Counted from the stretch's first letter, positions 33,125 through 42,128 are shown. The stretch is 50,411 bases of DNA from Porphyromonas cangingivalis (GCA_945902955.1 CAMDNO010000010.1:1-50411); one strand, 5' to 3'. Program-made: numbers and translations. The notes: generated by a model from the sequence alone, not told the origin.

Positions 33125-35539
33125 TTATTTCGAACTTCTGTTTTGTTCCTCGCTTGAGGCTGTTGCCCTGTTGGAGCGGGTTTTAAAATCGTTTTTACCA
33201 AAGCGGTAGTTAAAGGTTATATTCAGTTTTCGTGAATCCCATTTATTCATTACATCAATATTTACATTGCCATAGTTGGCATAAGCGCCTCCGCTTGCTT
33301 TATTAAAAATGTCCGAAACTGCCACTTTTAAAGTTCCCTGATCGTTCAGAATACGTCGTTGGAAACCTACATCGACCGACGAGCGAGGACGAATAACGAT
33401 ATTGCTAATCAATTGCTCAGATGAGTATCGTCCACTCACTTCCATATCAATTTTATAAGGCAATTTAAATGTGTTGCTCATATTGGCAACTAGTGTAGTG
33501 CGTGTAATTGGCTCTGCCGAATTGCTGTAAAGCAGTATGCTTTTGTATATGCCGGTTACAGTTCCGTTGAGTTGCCACCATTTAAAGGGTTGAAATTGAA
33601 CAGTTTCTGACAAACTCAAATCCAGCGAATTATTTACATTTTCCATTGTTTGATATACTGTTTTCGAAGCATCATCCTGACGGATAATTTCGGTAAACAT
33701 ACCTGTAGTGTAATTTACACTCAGGTTGCTGATAAGCGCATTTTTAAAATTATGACCAACACCAGCCGAATGTGTGAACTGAGGTTTCAAATTTGGATTA
33801 CCCTGATTGTAGGTATAAGGGTCGACCATCCAACGAAACGGATTGAGACTGTGATAATTGGGGCGGCCTATACGATAACTGTATTTTAAATTAAGCGAAT
33901 GTTTATCGTTTAATTTTTGTTGTACAAAAAACGAAGGGAATAATTTTAAATAATTCGTGTCGTTTACCTGATTGGTAACTACCGAAGTGCCTTTCGAAAT
34001 GGTATTCTCTAATCGTAAACCGGCTTGTAAAGTGGTGTTTTTTAATTGAGAGCGGGCATTGATGTAGGCAGCCTGAATATTTTCATCGTATATAAAGTGG
34101 TCATTCTGATTTAAAAATCCTACCATGTCAATTCGGCTGTCGGTATTTACTGAGCTTGCTTTCAAGCCCGATTCCAATGTTAGTTTTTTGGATACCGGAA
34201 AAATATAATCAAGTTTTGCGGTGTATATATTAATGTCGTTTCCCTGATTTGTTGCTACAGTAATGGCATTGTTTAAATCGTTGCCCTGCGCACTTAGGTA
34301 TTTTCCATTTTGATTATTCGGACTTGTAAAACCAAAAAGTGCATAATCCACATCGAACGAAAGCGATTGTCCTAATGAATCGATGTCCCATTTGTAGTTC
34401 AGATTATAAGTCTCATTTCGCCATTTATTTTCCGAAGTTGAATTGGTAACCAACATCGAATCAACATTTTTAAACTTATCGGTAAACGAAGTTGTATTGT
34501 TTTCAATATGTGAGTTACTGCCCGTATTGCCACGAAACAAAGCACTTATTACATGATTTTTAGCCAGATTATAGTCCATGCCTATTTTGTAGTTTTGCGA
34601 AGTGCCGCTATAAGTACCATCGTTGTTAATTAATTGGTAAGCACCCTGCAATTCGGTCGAAGTAAACATACGCGAAGCCGTCATTCCATTGGTTCCCGCC
34701 CAGTTGTAGTTCGAAAAGTTTCCGTACACATTAAATTTGCCTGCTTTAGCATTCAAATCCAAACCACCATTCCAGCCAAATTTGCTGGCTACCGATATGC
34801 CTCCGTTTACGCTTCCGTTAAAGCCGGGAGCTTTGTTGTGTTTGGTTTTGATATTGATAATTCCGGAATTGCCTTCGGCATCGTAACGTGCTGATGGATT
34901 TTCGATAATCTCAATTTTATCTACATTTTTACCTTGCATTCCTTTCAATAACGATGCTAATTGCGCTGCCGACACATAAGTTGGTTTATCGTCAATCAAT
35001 ACTTTTACGCCTTGTAAGCCTTTCAGACTTATATTATCGCTGTTGTCGATGGTTACTCCAGGTAATTTGCGAAGTATTTCGTACACATTTTCCGATGCGG
35101 CAGTTATCGAAACTTCCGGATTGATGACCAATTTGTCCACGTCCTGTTCTATAAATTCCTTACGACCCACAATTACCACATCTTTAAGCTGTTGTGTGCT
35201 TTCTTTTAGAACGATACTTTTTTCAATGACACTACTTTTGTTATCTATCACAATTTGATATTGGTCGTTTCGTTGATAACCAACCATACTTACTGATAGG
35301 ATGTAGTCTCCTTTGTTGACTTTATAAATGATGAATTCACCTTTTTCGTTGCTCACTTCACCTTTTATTACTTGTTTTGATTTTGGGTCGAGTAGGGTAG
35401 CTGTAGCAAACTCAACAGGTTGATTGTTTTCATCCAAAACTTTACCTTTAACTGTTCCCGAAATTACTTCGGTATTAGCATAAGTTGATGGCGTTAGTAA
35501 CGCAATCATAAAAACTAAATTTAAAATAACTTTTTTCAT
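33125..35539 (-). CDS. TonB-family outer-membrane beta-barrel receptor
   Basis: An 804-residue outer-membrane protein. The signal peptide ends near TYANT. A carboxypeptidase-regulatory-like domain follows (VKGKVLDENNQPVEFATATL, to about 110), then a plug-like region (NVYEILRKLPGVTIDNSDNISLKGLQGVKVLID) and a long barrel of the outer-membrane beta-barrel family-3 type with repeated aromatic strands, ending near NITFNYRFGKND. The substrate is unknown and no SusD partner is present. The tail after the last strand is short, basic and serine-rich. Confidence 0.85.
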   Translation of the reverse strand: MKKVILNLVFMIALLTPSTYANTEVISGTVKGKVLDENNQPVEFATATLLDPKSKQVIKGEVSNEKGEFIIYKVNKGDYILSVSMVGYQRNDQYQIVIDNKSSVIEKSIVLKESTQQLKDVVIVGRKEFIEQDVDKLVINPEVSITAASENVYEILRKLPGVTIDNSDNISLKGLQGVKVLIDDKPTYVSAAQLASLLKGMQGKNVDKIEIIENPSARYDAEGNSGIINIKTKHNKAPGFNGSVNGGISVASKFGWNGGLDLNAKAGKFNVYGNFSNYNWAGTNGMTASRMFTSTELQGAYQLINNDGTYSGTSQNYKIGMDYNLAKNHVISALFRGNTGSNSHIENNTTSFTDKFKNVDSMLVTNSTSENKWRNETYNLNYKWDIDSLGQSLSFDVDYALFGFTSPNNQNGKYLSAQGNDLNNAITVATNQGNDINIYTAKLDYIFPVSKKLTLESGLKASSVNTDSRIDMVGFLNQNDHFIYDENIQAAYINARSQLKNTTLQAGLRLENTISKGTSVVTNQVNDTNYLKLFPSFFVQQKLNDKHSLNLKYSYRIGRPNYHSLNPFRWMVDPYTYNQGNPNLKPQFTHSAGVGHNFKNALISNLSVNYTTGMFTEIIRQDDASKTVYQTMENVNNSLDLSLSETVQFQPFKWWQLNGTVTGIYKSILLYSNSAEPITRTTLVANMSNTFKLPYKIDMEVSGRYSSEQLISNIVIRPRSSVDVGFQRRILNDQGTLKVAVSDIFNKASGGAYANYGNVNIDVMNKWDSRKLNITFNYRFGKNDFKTRSNRATASSEEQNRSSK

Positions 35540-35746
35540 TTCTGAGAATTTTTAAAATTGAACTTTTTATAATACGACGATTAAATAAGAATAATATAAC
35601 ATCGAATATCGATATATTTTTAATTAGACGCAATAAATATGGTGTTTGGATTTAAAAAGATATTTTTTTTTAAACAAAAAAATAATGAACTGAAATTGAT
35701 TAAATGTTTTACTTATGACCTTTGATTTTAGCTACTCAGATACTAT

Positions 35747-35776
35747 TTTGTAATTAAGGAAAAAGTTGTATCTTTG
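35747..35776 (+). promoter_or_regulatory. rpsA promoter
   Basis: TTTG at 35747-35750 and TATCTTTG at 35769-35776 fit the Bacteroidota -33/-7 boxes with centres 24 bases apart. In the leader behind it, GCTAAT-TT-ATTAGC (35815-35828) can form a hairpin 23 bases before the ATG, possibly for S1 autoregulation. The rest of the 35540-35851 spacer is AT-rich and empty. Confidence 0.75.
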
Positions 35777-35851
35777 CAGTCCAATTTTTAATGAGTAAAA
35801 ATAATGTCTAACCCGCTAATTTATTAGCACTTAAAAAACAATTTTCCAAAA

Positions 35852-38098
35852 ATGGAAGAAAACAAAAATCTATCGGAAGAAGTAATTCCAACCGTAGAAG
35901 AAACCCAAGCAGCCGAAGTTGTTGCTGTAGAAGAAACCGTAGTTGAAGAAGTAGTGGCCGAAGAAGCTGCTCCTGTGGCTGTTGAAGAAGAAGCTCCTGT
36001 AGCTGAAGAGGTAGCCGAAGAGCTTACCGAGGAAGCTGAGGTAGTTGAAGTAATTGAAGAAGCACCTTCGAAAGTTTATGTTGAAGCCGCTCCGGCGTCT
36101 TTAGATCCCGAAGCCGATTTCGACTGGGATGCTTACGAAAAAGGTGATGTGCTGAGCGCACAAGAAAAAGAAAATTTGAAAAATGTATACGACGACACTT
36201 TAAATGCTATTAAGGACAATGAAGTAGTTGAAGGTACAGTAATTTCGATGAACAAACGCGAAGTTGTTGTAAATGTAGGTTACAAATCGGATGGAGTTGT
36301 TCCTATGAGCGAATTCCGTTATAATCCTGATTTGGCTATTGGCGACAAAGTAGAAGTGTACATCGAAAGCCAAGAAGATAAAAAAGGACAGTTAATACTG
36401 TCGCACAAACAAGCACGCGCTACCCGCTCGTGGGATCGCGTAAATGCTGCTCTTGAGACACAGGAAATTGTAAAAGGTTTCGTAAAATGTCGTACAAAAG
36501 GCGGTATGATTGTAGATGTATTCGGTATCGAAGCATTCTTGCCAGGTTCACAAATCGATGTGAAACCAATCCGCGATTACGATGTATTTGTGAATAAAAC
36601 AATGGAATTTAAAGTTATCAAAATTAACCACGAATTCAAAAACGTTGTTGTATCGCACAAAGCGCTTATCGAAGCTGAACTCGAAAATCAGAAAAAAGAA
36701 ATTATCGGCAAATTGCAAAAAGGTCAAGTGCTCGAAGGAACCGTTAAAAACATCACTTCGTATGGTGTGTTTATCGACCTTGGTGGCGTAGATGGCTTAA
36801 TTCATATCACCGACCTATCGTGGGGACGTGTTTCTCACCCAGAAGAAATTGTTACATTAGATCAGAAATTGAACGTTGTAATTCTTGACTTTGATGATGA
36901 GAAAAAACGTATCGCTCTTGGATTGAAACAATTAAATGCTCACCCATGGGATGCATTGAGTGCTGAACTTAAAGTTGGCGACAAAGTAAAAGGTAAAGTA
37001 GTGGTTATGGCCGACTATGGTGCGTTTGTAGAAATAGCTCCGGGTGTTGAAGGTTTAATTCACGTTTCGGAAATGAGCTGGTCGCAACATTTACGTTCTG
37101 CTCAAGATTTCTTGAAAGTAGGCGAAGAAGTTGAAACAGTGATTCTTACATTGGATCGCGACGAACGCAAAATGTCTTTGGGCGTAAAACAATTGAAATC
37201 AGACCCTTGGGAAGATATCGAAAGCCGCTACGCAATGGGTAGCAAACATGTAGCTAAAGTACGTAACTTTACAAACTTTGGTGTGTTTGTAGAAATAGAA
37301 GAAGGCGTTGATGGCTTAATTCACATTTCTGACCTTTCATGGACTAAAAAAGTAAAACACCCATCTGAATTTACTCAAATTGGTGCCGAAATAGATGTTC
37401 AGGTATTGGAAATCGACAAATCGAATCGTCGTTTGAGCTTAGGCCACAAACAATTGGAAGAAAACCCATGGGATGTATTGGAAACCATGTTTACAGTTGA
37501 TAGCATTCACGATGGTATCATTGTAGAAATGATGGATAAAGGTGCAGTTATCTCATTGCCTTACGGCGTTGAAGGTTTTGCAACTCCAAAACATTTGGTA
37601 AAAGAAGACGGAGCACAAGCATTGGTTGACGAAAAATTAGCTTTCAAAGTGATTGAATTCAACAAAGATGCTAAACGCATAATCGTATCGCACAGCCGTG
37701 TACACGAAGATGTGAAACGTTTAGCAAAAGCTGAAGCCGCTGGCGAGAAAATAGATATATCGACTCCAGCTCCTGCAGCTCCATCTAAAAAATCGGCTCC
37801 AAAGAAAGCTAAAACTGAAAATGCTGCTCCTGTAGCTGCAAGCACTTCCGAAAAAACTACTTTAGGTGATATTCAATCTTTATCAGATTTGAAAGATCAG
37901 TTGATAGAAGCTGCTGCCAAAAGTGCTGCTAATAAAATTGAAAAGAAAGTTAAAGTGGAAGAAGTACCGGTTGTGGCTCCAGTAGTGGAAGCTGTTGTAG
38001 AAACTCCCGTAGTGGAAGCTCCTGTTGCTGCTGTGGTTGAAGCTCCAGTTGCCGAAGCTCCTGCTGCCGAAGAAGCTGAAGAGGCTCCAAAAGCATAA
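35852..38098 (+). CDS. rpsA: 30S ribosomal protein S1 with long acidic tails
   Basis: A 748-residue S1 protein that helps mRNA reach the 30S subunit. Six S1 RNA-binding domains start near 118, 203, 290, 377, 463 and 550. The third to fifth are the most canonical (GTVKNITSYGVFIDLGGVDG; GVEGLIHVSEMSWS; GVDGLIHISDLSW). The first 85 residues are almost entirely Glu/Val/Ala, and the last 140 include repeated VEAP/VAEAP units. That makes it clearly longer than the roughly 600 residues I expect for the phylum. It has its own promoter and terminator. Confidence 0.95.
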   Translation: MEENKNLSEEVIPTVEETQAAEVVAVEETVVEEVVAEEAAPVAVEEEAPVAEEVAEELTEEAEVVEVIEEAPSKVYVEAAPASLDPEADFDWDAYEKGDVLSAQEKENLKNVYDDTLNAIKDNEVVEGTVISMNKREVVVNVGYKSDGVVPMSEFRYNPDLAIGDKVEVYIESQEDKKGQLILSHKQARATRSWDRVNAALETQEIVKGFVKCRTKGGMIVDVFGIEAFLPGSQIDVKPIRDYDVFVNKTMEFKVIKINHEFKNVVVSHKALIEAELENQKKEIIGKLQKGQVLEGTVKNITSYGVFIDLGGVDGLIHITDLSWGRVSHPEEIVTLDQKLNVVILDFDDEKKRIALGLKQLNAHPWDALSAELKVGDKVKGKVVVMADYGAFVEIAPGVEGLIHVSEMSWSQHLRSAQDFLKVGEEVETVILTLDRDERKMSLGVKQLKSDPWEDIESRYAMGSKHVAKVRNFTNFGVFVEIEEGVDGLIHISDLSWTKKVKHPSEFTQIGAEIDVQVLEIDKSNRRLSLGHKQLEENPWDVLETMFTVDSIHDGIIVEMMDKGAVISLPYGVEGFATPKHLVKEDGAQALVDEKLAFKVIEFNKDAKRIIVSHSRVHEDVKRLAKAEAAGEKIDISTPAPAAPSKKSAPKKAKTENAAPVAASTSEKTTLGDIQSLSDLKDQLIEAAAKSAANKIEKKVKVEEVPVVAPVVEAVVETPVVEAPVAAVVEAPVAEAPAAEEAEEAPKA

Positions 38099-38130
38099 TT
38101 GCGAAACAGTTATAAATAAATCTATATTAA

Positions 38131-38164
38131 AAAGTTGCAGGTATTAATTGCCTGCAACTTTTTT
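38131..38164 (+). terminator. rpsA terminator
   Basis: AAGTTGCAGG (38132-38141) pairs with CCTGCAACTT (38151-38160) and the strand continues in T to 38164. Confidence 0.88.
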
Positions 38165-38189
38165 GTTTTAACGAATGTTTGTATATTTG
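38162..38189 (+). promoter_or_regulatory. Promoter of the CorC-type gene
   Basis: TTTG (38162-38165) and TATATTTG (38182-38189) form a -33/-7 pair, centres 22 bases apart, overlapping the end of the rpsA terminator. Confidence 0.6.
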
Positions 38190-38228
38190 CAGCGATAAAT
38201 TTTTCAATCGAAAAAAATAAATCCAAAA

Positions 38229-39506
38229 ATGGAATTCATAGTTCTTTCAGTCCTTATTTTGCTCAATGGTTTTTTTGCTTTATCCGAAATAGCAGTTGTT
38301 TCGTCGAAATCGGCGCGGCTCGAAAACCTAAAAGCAAAAGGCAGTAAAGGTGCCATTATTGCACTACGTCTTCAAGCCGATTCTGAGAATTTTCTATCGG
38401 CTATACAGGTGGGTATCACGCTTATAAGCATTGTAACCGGTTTGTATGGAGGAGCAAGCATAGCCGAAAAATTAGTGCCATTTCTTATGTCGTTCGAACT
38501 ATTGCAGCCTTATGCTTATCAAATTTCATTGTCGGTTGCTGTAATTGCCATTACGTATTTATCCATAGTTATTGGCGAATTGGTTCCAAAAACCATTGCA
38601 CTAAGCAAACCCGAGCAGATAGCAGCTGCAGTGGCACCGTTTATTAATTATTTTAGCAAAACACTTTTCCCGTTTGTTTGGTTGCTTTCGTCGTCGACAA
38701 ACGTATTAACCAAGCTCCTTGGTGTAAAAAAACAGATGGAGCATCTCACTGAGGCAGAATTGCGTCAAATGATTAAAACGGCTTCGCACGAAGGCGTTAT
38801 CGAAGAAGAACAAAACGACATTCACGAAAAACTGTTTTATTTTTCTGATAAAAAGGCCTTGCATATTATGACACATCGCACTGATATTGAATGGCTTGAC
38901 ATAAACCTCTCGTCAACTGAAATAAAAAAACACATCAACAAATCGAAGCATAGCAAAATTATTTGTTGCGATGGGTCGCTCGACAATTTTAAAGGCGTGT
39001 TGTCCGTAAACGAATATTACCGAGCTGTAATACAAAAAGCTCCTTTGGATTTGAATGCACTCATTAAAGAGCCCTATATAGTTCCCGAAAAGGTGGACGC
39101 ACAAAAAGTTTTAAACGAATTGCGTAAAAAAGAAAATCGTGTTTGTTTTGTAGTAAACGAATATGGTGGTTTCGAGGGCATTATAACCATGTACGACATT
39201 ATGGAAAACCTTGTTGGCGAAATGCAACAAGAAGGCGAACACAGCGAACCAGATGTGTTTGTACGCGACGATGCCTCCATGCTTGTAAATGGCGACGCAC
39301 CTATCGAACTGTTAGCAGATATTATTGAAGGATTCGAAATTGATTTCTCCGAAACCGAATTTACCACCGTTGCCGGCTTTGCTCTGAGTAAACTAAACCA
39401 CATTCCTACCGTAGGCGAAAAATTCAGTTCGCACAATTACAGCTTCGAAATTATCGACATGGACGGTAATCGAATTGATAAATTGTTGCTGGTGAAGGTG
39501 GAATAA
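38229..39506 (+). CDS. CNNM/CorC-type transporter-associated membrane protein
   Basis: A 425-residue protein of the hemolysin-III-unrelated HlyC/CorC family. An N-terminal CNNM membrane domain (about 1-185, opening MEFIVLSVLILLNGFFALSEIAVV and including GELVPKTIAL) is followed by two CBS domains (about 205-330) and a C-terminal CorC/HlyC domain ending IDKLLLVKVE. Relatives export Mg2+ or control its balance. It is single gene between rpsA and R-M cassette B. No terminator is visible before the cassette, so read-through into the RNA is possible. Confidence 0.88.
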   Translation: MEFIVLSVLILLNGFFALSEIAVVSSKSARLENLKAKGSKGAIIALRLQADSENFLSAIQVGITLISIVTGLYGGASIAEKLVPFLMSFELLQPYAYQISLSVAVIAITYLSIVIGELVPKTIALSKPEQIAAAVAPFINYFSKTLFPFVWLLSSSTNVLTKLLGVKKQMEHLTEAELRQMIKTASHEGVIEEEQNDIHEKLFYFSDKKALHIMTHRTDIEWLDINLSSTEIKKHINKSKHSKIICCDGSLDNFKGVLSVNEYYRAVIQKAPLDLNALIKEPYIVPEKVDAQKVLNELRKKENRVCFVVNEYGGFEGIITMYDIMENLVGEMQQEGEHSEPDVFVRDDASMLVNGDAPIELLADIIEGFEIDFSETEFTTVAGFALSKLNHIPTVGEKFSSHNYSFEIIDMDGNRIDKLLLVKVE

Positions 39507-39660
39507 AATTCACTCTGGAATTATAAATTATTCAGAAAAAATATATGAGATACATAGGCAAAGTGTTCAATTTTGACATTGCAAATATGTTCGAGACAGA
39601 AAAATAGCAATTTTAAGTTCTAACTTAACTTTACATTTAAAATCCTGAAATTACCTCATA

Positions 39661-39694
39661 TTGACATTAATCATTTAAAAATATTCTATCTTTG
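39661..39694 (+). promoter_or_regulatory. Promoter upstream of RNA copy B
   Basis: TTGACA (39661-39666) and TATCTTTG (39687-39694) match the -33/-7 arrangement. Transcription would start about 65-70 bases before the conserved RNA block. The spacer 39507-39769 otherwise holds only the palindrome at 39723 and a 20-codon frame of doubtful value. Confidence 0.65.
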
Positions 39695-39722
39695 CAAAAA
39701 CAAAAAAACAAAACTATATCGA

Positions 39723-39742
39723 CAATGGGGCATGCCCCATTG
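39723..39742. promoter_or_regulatory. Perfect 20-bp palindrome between promoter and RNA copy B
   Basis: CAATGGGGCATGCCCCATTG is a perfect inverted repeat about 20-25 bases after the expected transcription start. It could be an operator or an mRNA hairpin. No counterpart precedes RNA copy A. Confidence 0.6.
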
Positions 39743-39769
39743 CATTATGACAAAACCAAATTTTTTCAA

Positions 39770-39964
39770 CATATTAATTAAATAGCATTCTGCTATTGTT
39801 CGCGCACCCCAGAAACCTGAGAAATTTCTTTTTAGCGAACACCAGTATCAGATTCAATGAGCGAATGCTCACGACGGAAACGGCGTGGGCTTTTGACTTA
39901 TCGATACTGTGTGGCCTTCTCAGGGGCTTGGGGTGCGGGTAAGGATTTTGTCCGCGCTTTTTTT
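39770..39964 (+). ncRNA. Structured RNA, copy B, upstream of R-M cassette B
   Basis: This is the second copy of the RNA at 3346-3534, with the same helix order: 5' hairpin 39781-39787/39791-39797; pseudoknot helix GTTCGC 39798-39803 with GCGAAC 39835-39840; P1 39804-39811/39929-39936; P2 39816-39823/39917-39924; P3 39843-39849/39903-39909; apical hairpin 39858-39862/39867-39871; a second hairpin CACG/CGTG closing a GAAA loop; and terminator 39933-39938/39952-39957 plus seven T. Compared with copy A, P1 changes from ACGCTCGA/TCGAGCGT to GCACCCCA/TGGGGTGC, and P3 from ACACAAAC/GTTTGTGT to CAGTATC/GATACTG, so pairing rather than sequence is kept. The conserved block begins and ends at the same points in both copies. 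The overlap of P1 with the terminator is also kept. Confidence 0.8.
39933..39964 (+). terminator. Terminator hairpin ending RNA copy B
   Basis: GTGCGG (39933-39938) pairs with CCGCGC (39952-39957, one wobble), followed by seven T (39958-39964). Its 5' arm shares 39933-39936 with helix P1. The first methylase ATG comes 52 bases later. Confidence 0.75.
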
Positions 39965-40015
39965 GTGCACAAAAGTCTTATCGGTTCAGTAGTTCAGAAT
40001 ATAAATGAACTACAA

Positions 40016-41011
40016 ATGGCAAAGCAATCATTAAATCTTAATTTACGTAAAGCAAGTACTGCAAAAAAGGACGAATTCTACACCCAACTCTCAGATATTG
40101 AAAATGAGTTGAGGCATTACAAAGAACATTTTAGAGATAAGGTCGTGTTTTGCAATTGCGATGACCCTCGTGTAAGCAATTTTTTTCATTATTTCTCCTA
40201 TAATTTCGAGCATTTAGGCTTAAAAAAACTTATTACCACCTGCTATAAAAGCCAAGATATGGACTTATTTAGTGAGCAAAAATCCGAAAAAGCCATTTAC
40301 CTCGAATATACTGGTGACAAAAATGGAAACAAAGTTCCTGACCCAAATGAAATAGGTATTCAATACTTGAAAGGCGATGGCGATTTTCGCAGCCCAGAGA
40401 GCATAGAACTTTTAAAACAAGCCGACATAGTGGTTACAAACCCTCCATTCTCACTTTTCAGAGAGTATATTTCACAATTGGTAGAACACGACAAAAAGTT
40501 TATAATTGTAGGTCACCAAAATGCGATTACATACAAAGAGATTTTTAAATTAATAAAAGAGAATAAGATTTGGTTAGGATATGGTTTTAAAGGCGGAGCG
40601 GGTCATTTTATCAATAAGCAGTATGAAGATTATGCCACAGCCGGCGACCATCGAGAAGGTATGATTCGGGTTTCAGGTGTTCATTGGTTTACAAATTTGG
40701 AAATAACTAAGCGACACGAAGATTTAATCCTTTTTAAAAATTTCACACCTGAAGCTTATCCCACTTACGACAATTACGATGCTATCAACGTAGATGTCAC
40801 AAAAGAAATTCCAGTCGATTATAAAGGTGCAATAGGAGTGCCAATTACATTCTTAGATAAATACAGTCCAGAGCAATTCGAGATTATAGATGGATTAAAT
40901 AGGTATAGTATTATAGATGGTCCTACAGATGAAACTAGAGGTAAGTATTTAGCACAAGTAAATGGAACACCTTGCTATGTTAGAATTGTTATAAAAAACA
41001 AAAGAATATGA
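40016..41011 (+). CDS. EcoRI-type adenine DNA methylase (cassette B)
   Basis: A 331-residue enzyme matching the M.EcoRI family: LRKASTAKKDEFYTQ near the N-terminus, VVFCNCDDPRVSNFFHYF at 43-60, and catalytic NPPF at 142-145 in DIVVTNPPFSLFREY. The usual M.EcoRI length is about 325 residues. The frame stays open up to 39857, but those 53 extra codons lie in the structured RNA and its terminator, so ATG 40016 is chosen. Its TGA overlaps the ATG of the nuclease gene (ATGA), indicating coupled translation. The target sequence cannot be read from the protein; GAATTC-like is only a guess from the family. Confidence 0.88.
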   Translation: MAKQSLNLNLRKASTAKKDEFYTQLSDIENELRHYKEHFRDKVVFCNCDDPRVSNFFHYFSYNFEHLGLKKLITTCYKSQDMDLFSEQKSEKAIYLEYTGDKNGNKVPDPNEIGIQYLKGDGDFRSPESIELLKQADIVVTNPPFSLFREYISQLVEHDKKFIIVGHQNAITYKEIFKLIKENKIWLGYGFKGGAGHFINKQYEDYATAGDHREGMIRVSGVHWFTNLEITKRHEDLILFKNFTPEAYPTYDNYDAINVDVTKEIPVDYKGAIGVPITFLDKYSPEQFEIIDGLNRYSIIDGPTDETRGKYLAQVNGTPCYVRIVIKNKRI

Positions 41012-42096
41012 AAATCGAACTCAAAGAAATTACAGTCAGCGAATTAACTGCTGAATATAAGGATAATAACGAAAATGGCGTTGTTGGTTATGGCGGAAAA
41101 TTGGATATTCGTCCGGCTTTTCAGCGTGAATTTGTGTATGCCGACAAACAACGAAATGCAGTAATCGAAACTTTGACTAAAGATTTTCCACTTAACGTAA
41201 TGTATTGGGCTGTTCGTGAAGATGGCGGTTTTGAAGTGATTGATGGACAGCAACGTACAATTTCCATTTGTCAGTATGTAGAAGGAGATTTTTCGCTGAA
41301 TGGCATGGCGTTTCATAACCTTCAGCTAGATAAACAAAAACAAATTTTAGACTATAAATTAATGGTTTACTTTTGCACGGGCGAACCGAGTGAAAAACTG
41401 GAATGGTTCGAAACAATCAATATTGCAGGAGAGGAACTTACAAAACAAGAGTTGCGAAATGCGGTGTATTCGGGTTCGTGGGTTTCGGATGCCAAACGCT
41501 ATTTTTCGAAAAACAGCCGTCCAAAAATTGGTGACGAATATTTGAGTGGCTCAGCTAACCGACAAGAGTATTTGGAAACAGCTATCAAGTGGATTTCGAA
41601 CGAAAATTCTGACGAAAGTATAAAAGAATATATGTCGAAAAATCAACACGAACCGAATGCCAATGAATTGTGGCTTTATTTCCAAAGTGTAATAAATTGG
41701 GTGAAAGCTACATTTCCTAAGTATCGCAAAGAAATGAAAGGGATTCAGTGGGGCTTTTTGTATAATGAGTTTAAAAGTCAGAAGTTTGATTCTCGAAAGT
41801 TAGAAGCACAAATCGCAGAATTGATGCAAGATGAGGATGTTACAAACAAAAAAGGAATTTATGAATACCTACTTACCGGAAAAGAAAGGCATCTGAATAT
41901 CAGGGCTTTTACCGACAATCAAAAGCGAGAAGCCTTTGAGCGACAACAAGGAATTTGCATAAAATGTGGAGAAAAATTTGAGCTCCACGAAATGGAAGCC
42001 GACCATGCCACACCTTGGCACGAAGGCGGAAAAACAAGTGCCGTTAATTGCCAACTGTTGTGCAAAGACGACAATCGCCGAAAATCGGGAAAATAA
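41008..42096 (+). CDS. DUF262-HNH nuclease (cassette B)
   Basis: A 362-residue protein with an N-terminal DUF262 (GmrS/ParB-like NTPase) domain (DIRPAFQREFVYADKQRN at 33-50 and DGQQR at 79-83) and a C-terminal HNH endonuclease. The latter has CIKC at 317-320, the DH pair at 332-333, and Asn347 and Asn356 in NCQLLCKDDNRRK. The second Cys pair of typical HNH zinc sites is reduced to a single Cys. DUF262 plus HNH proteins include type IV enzymes (GmrSD) that cut modified DNA. Here the gene overlaps an EcoRI-type methylase by 4 bases, so it is probably the restriction partner of that enzyme. Confidence 0.85.
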   Translation: MKIELKEITVSELTAEYKDNNENGVVGYGGKLDIRPAFQREFVYADKQRNAVIETLTKDFPLNVMYWAVREDGGFEVIDGQQRTISICQYVEGDFSLNGMAFHNLQLDKQKQILDYKLMVYFCTGEPSEKLEWFETINIAGEELTKQELRNAVYSGSWVSDAKRYFSKNSRPKIGDEYLSGSANRQEYLETAIKWISNENSDESIKEYMSKNQHEPNANELWLYFQSVINWVKATFPKYRKEMKGIQWGFLYNEFKSQKFDSRKLEAQIAELMQDEDVTNKKGIYEYLLTGKERHLNIRAFTDNQKREAFERQQGICIKCGEKFELHEMEADHATPWHEGGKTSAVNCQLLCKDDNRRKSGK

Positions 42097-42128
42097 GTTT
42101 CATCAAGTCGCATTCCGACTAAACTTTT
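42095..42128 (+). terminator. Hairpin behind the DUF262-HNH gene
   Basis: AAGTTT (42095-42100) with AAACTT (42121-42126) flanks AGTCG/CGACT (42106-42110 with 42116-42120). A five-base bulge lies on one side and a weak T-rich tail follows. It overlaps the stop codon. Confidence 0.45.

Noticed and set aside
39545-39607. 20-residue frame after the CorC-type gene
   Set aside because: Too short to support. It has no upstream signals and no recognisable family.
39857-40015. 53-residue N-terminal extension of the EcoRI-type methylase
   Set aside because: The extension is encoded by the structured RNA and its terminator. The protein family begins at the ATG at 40016.
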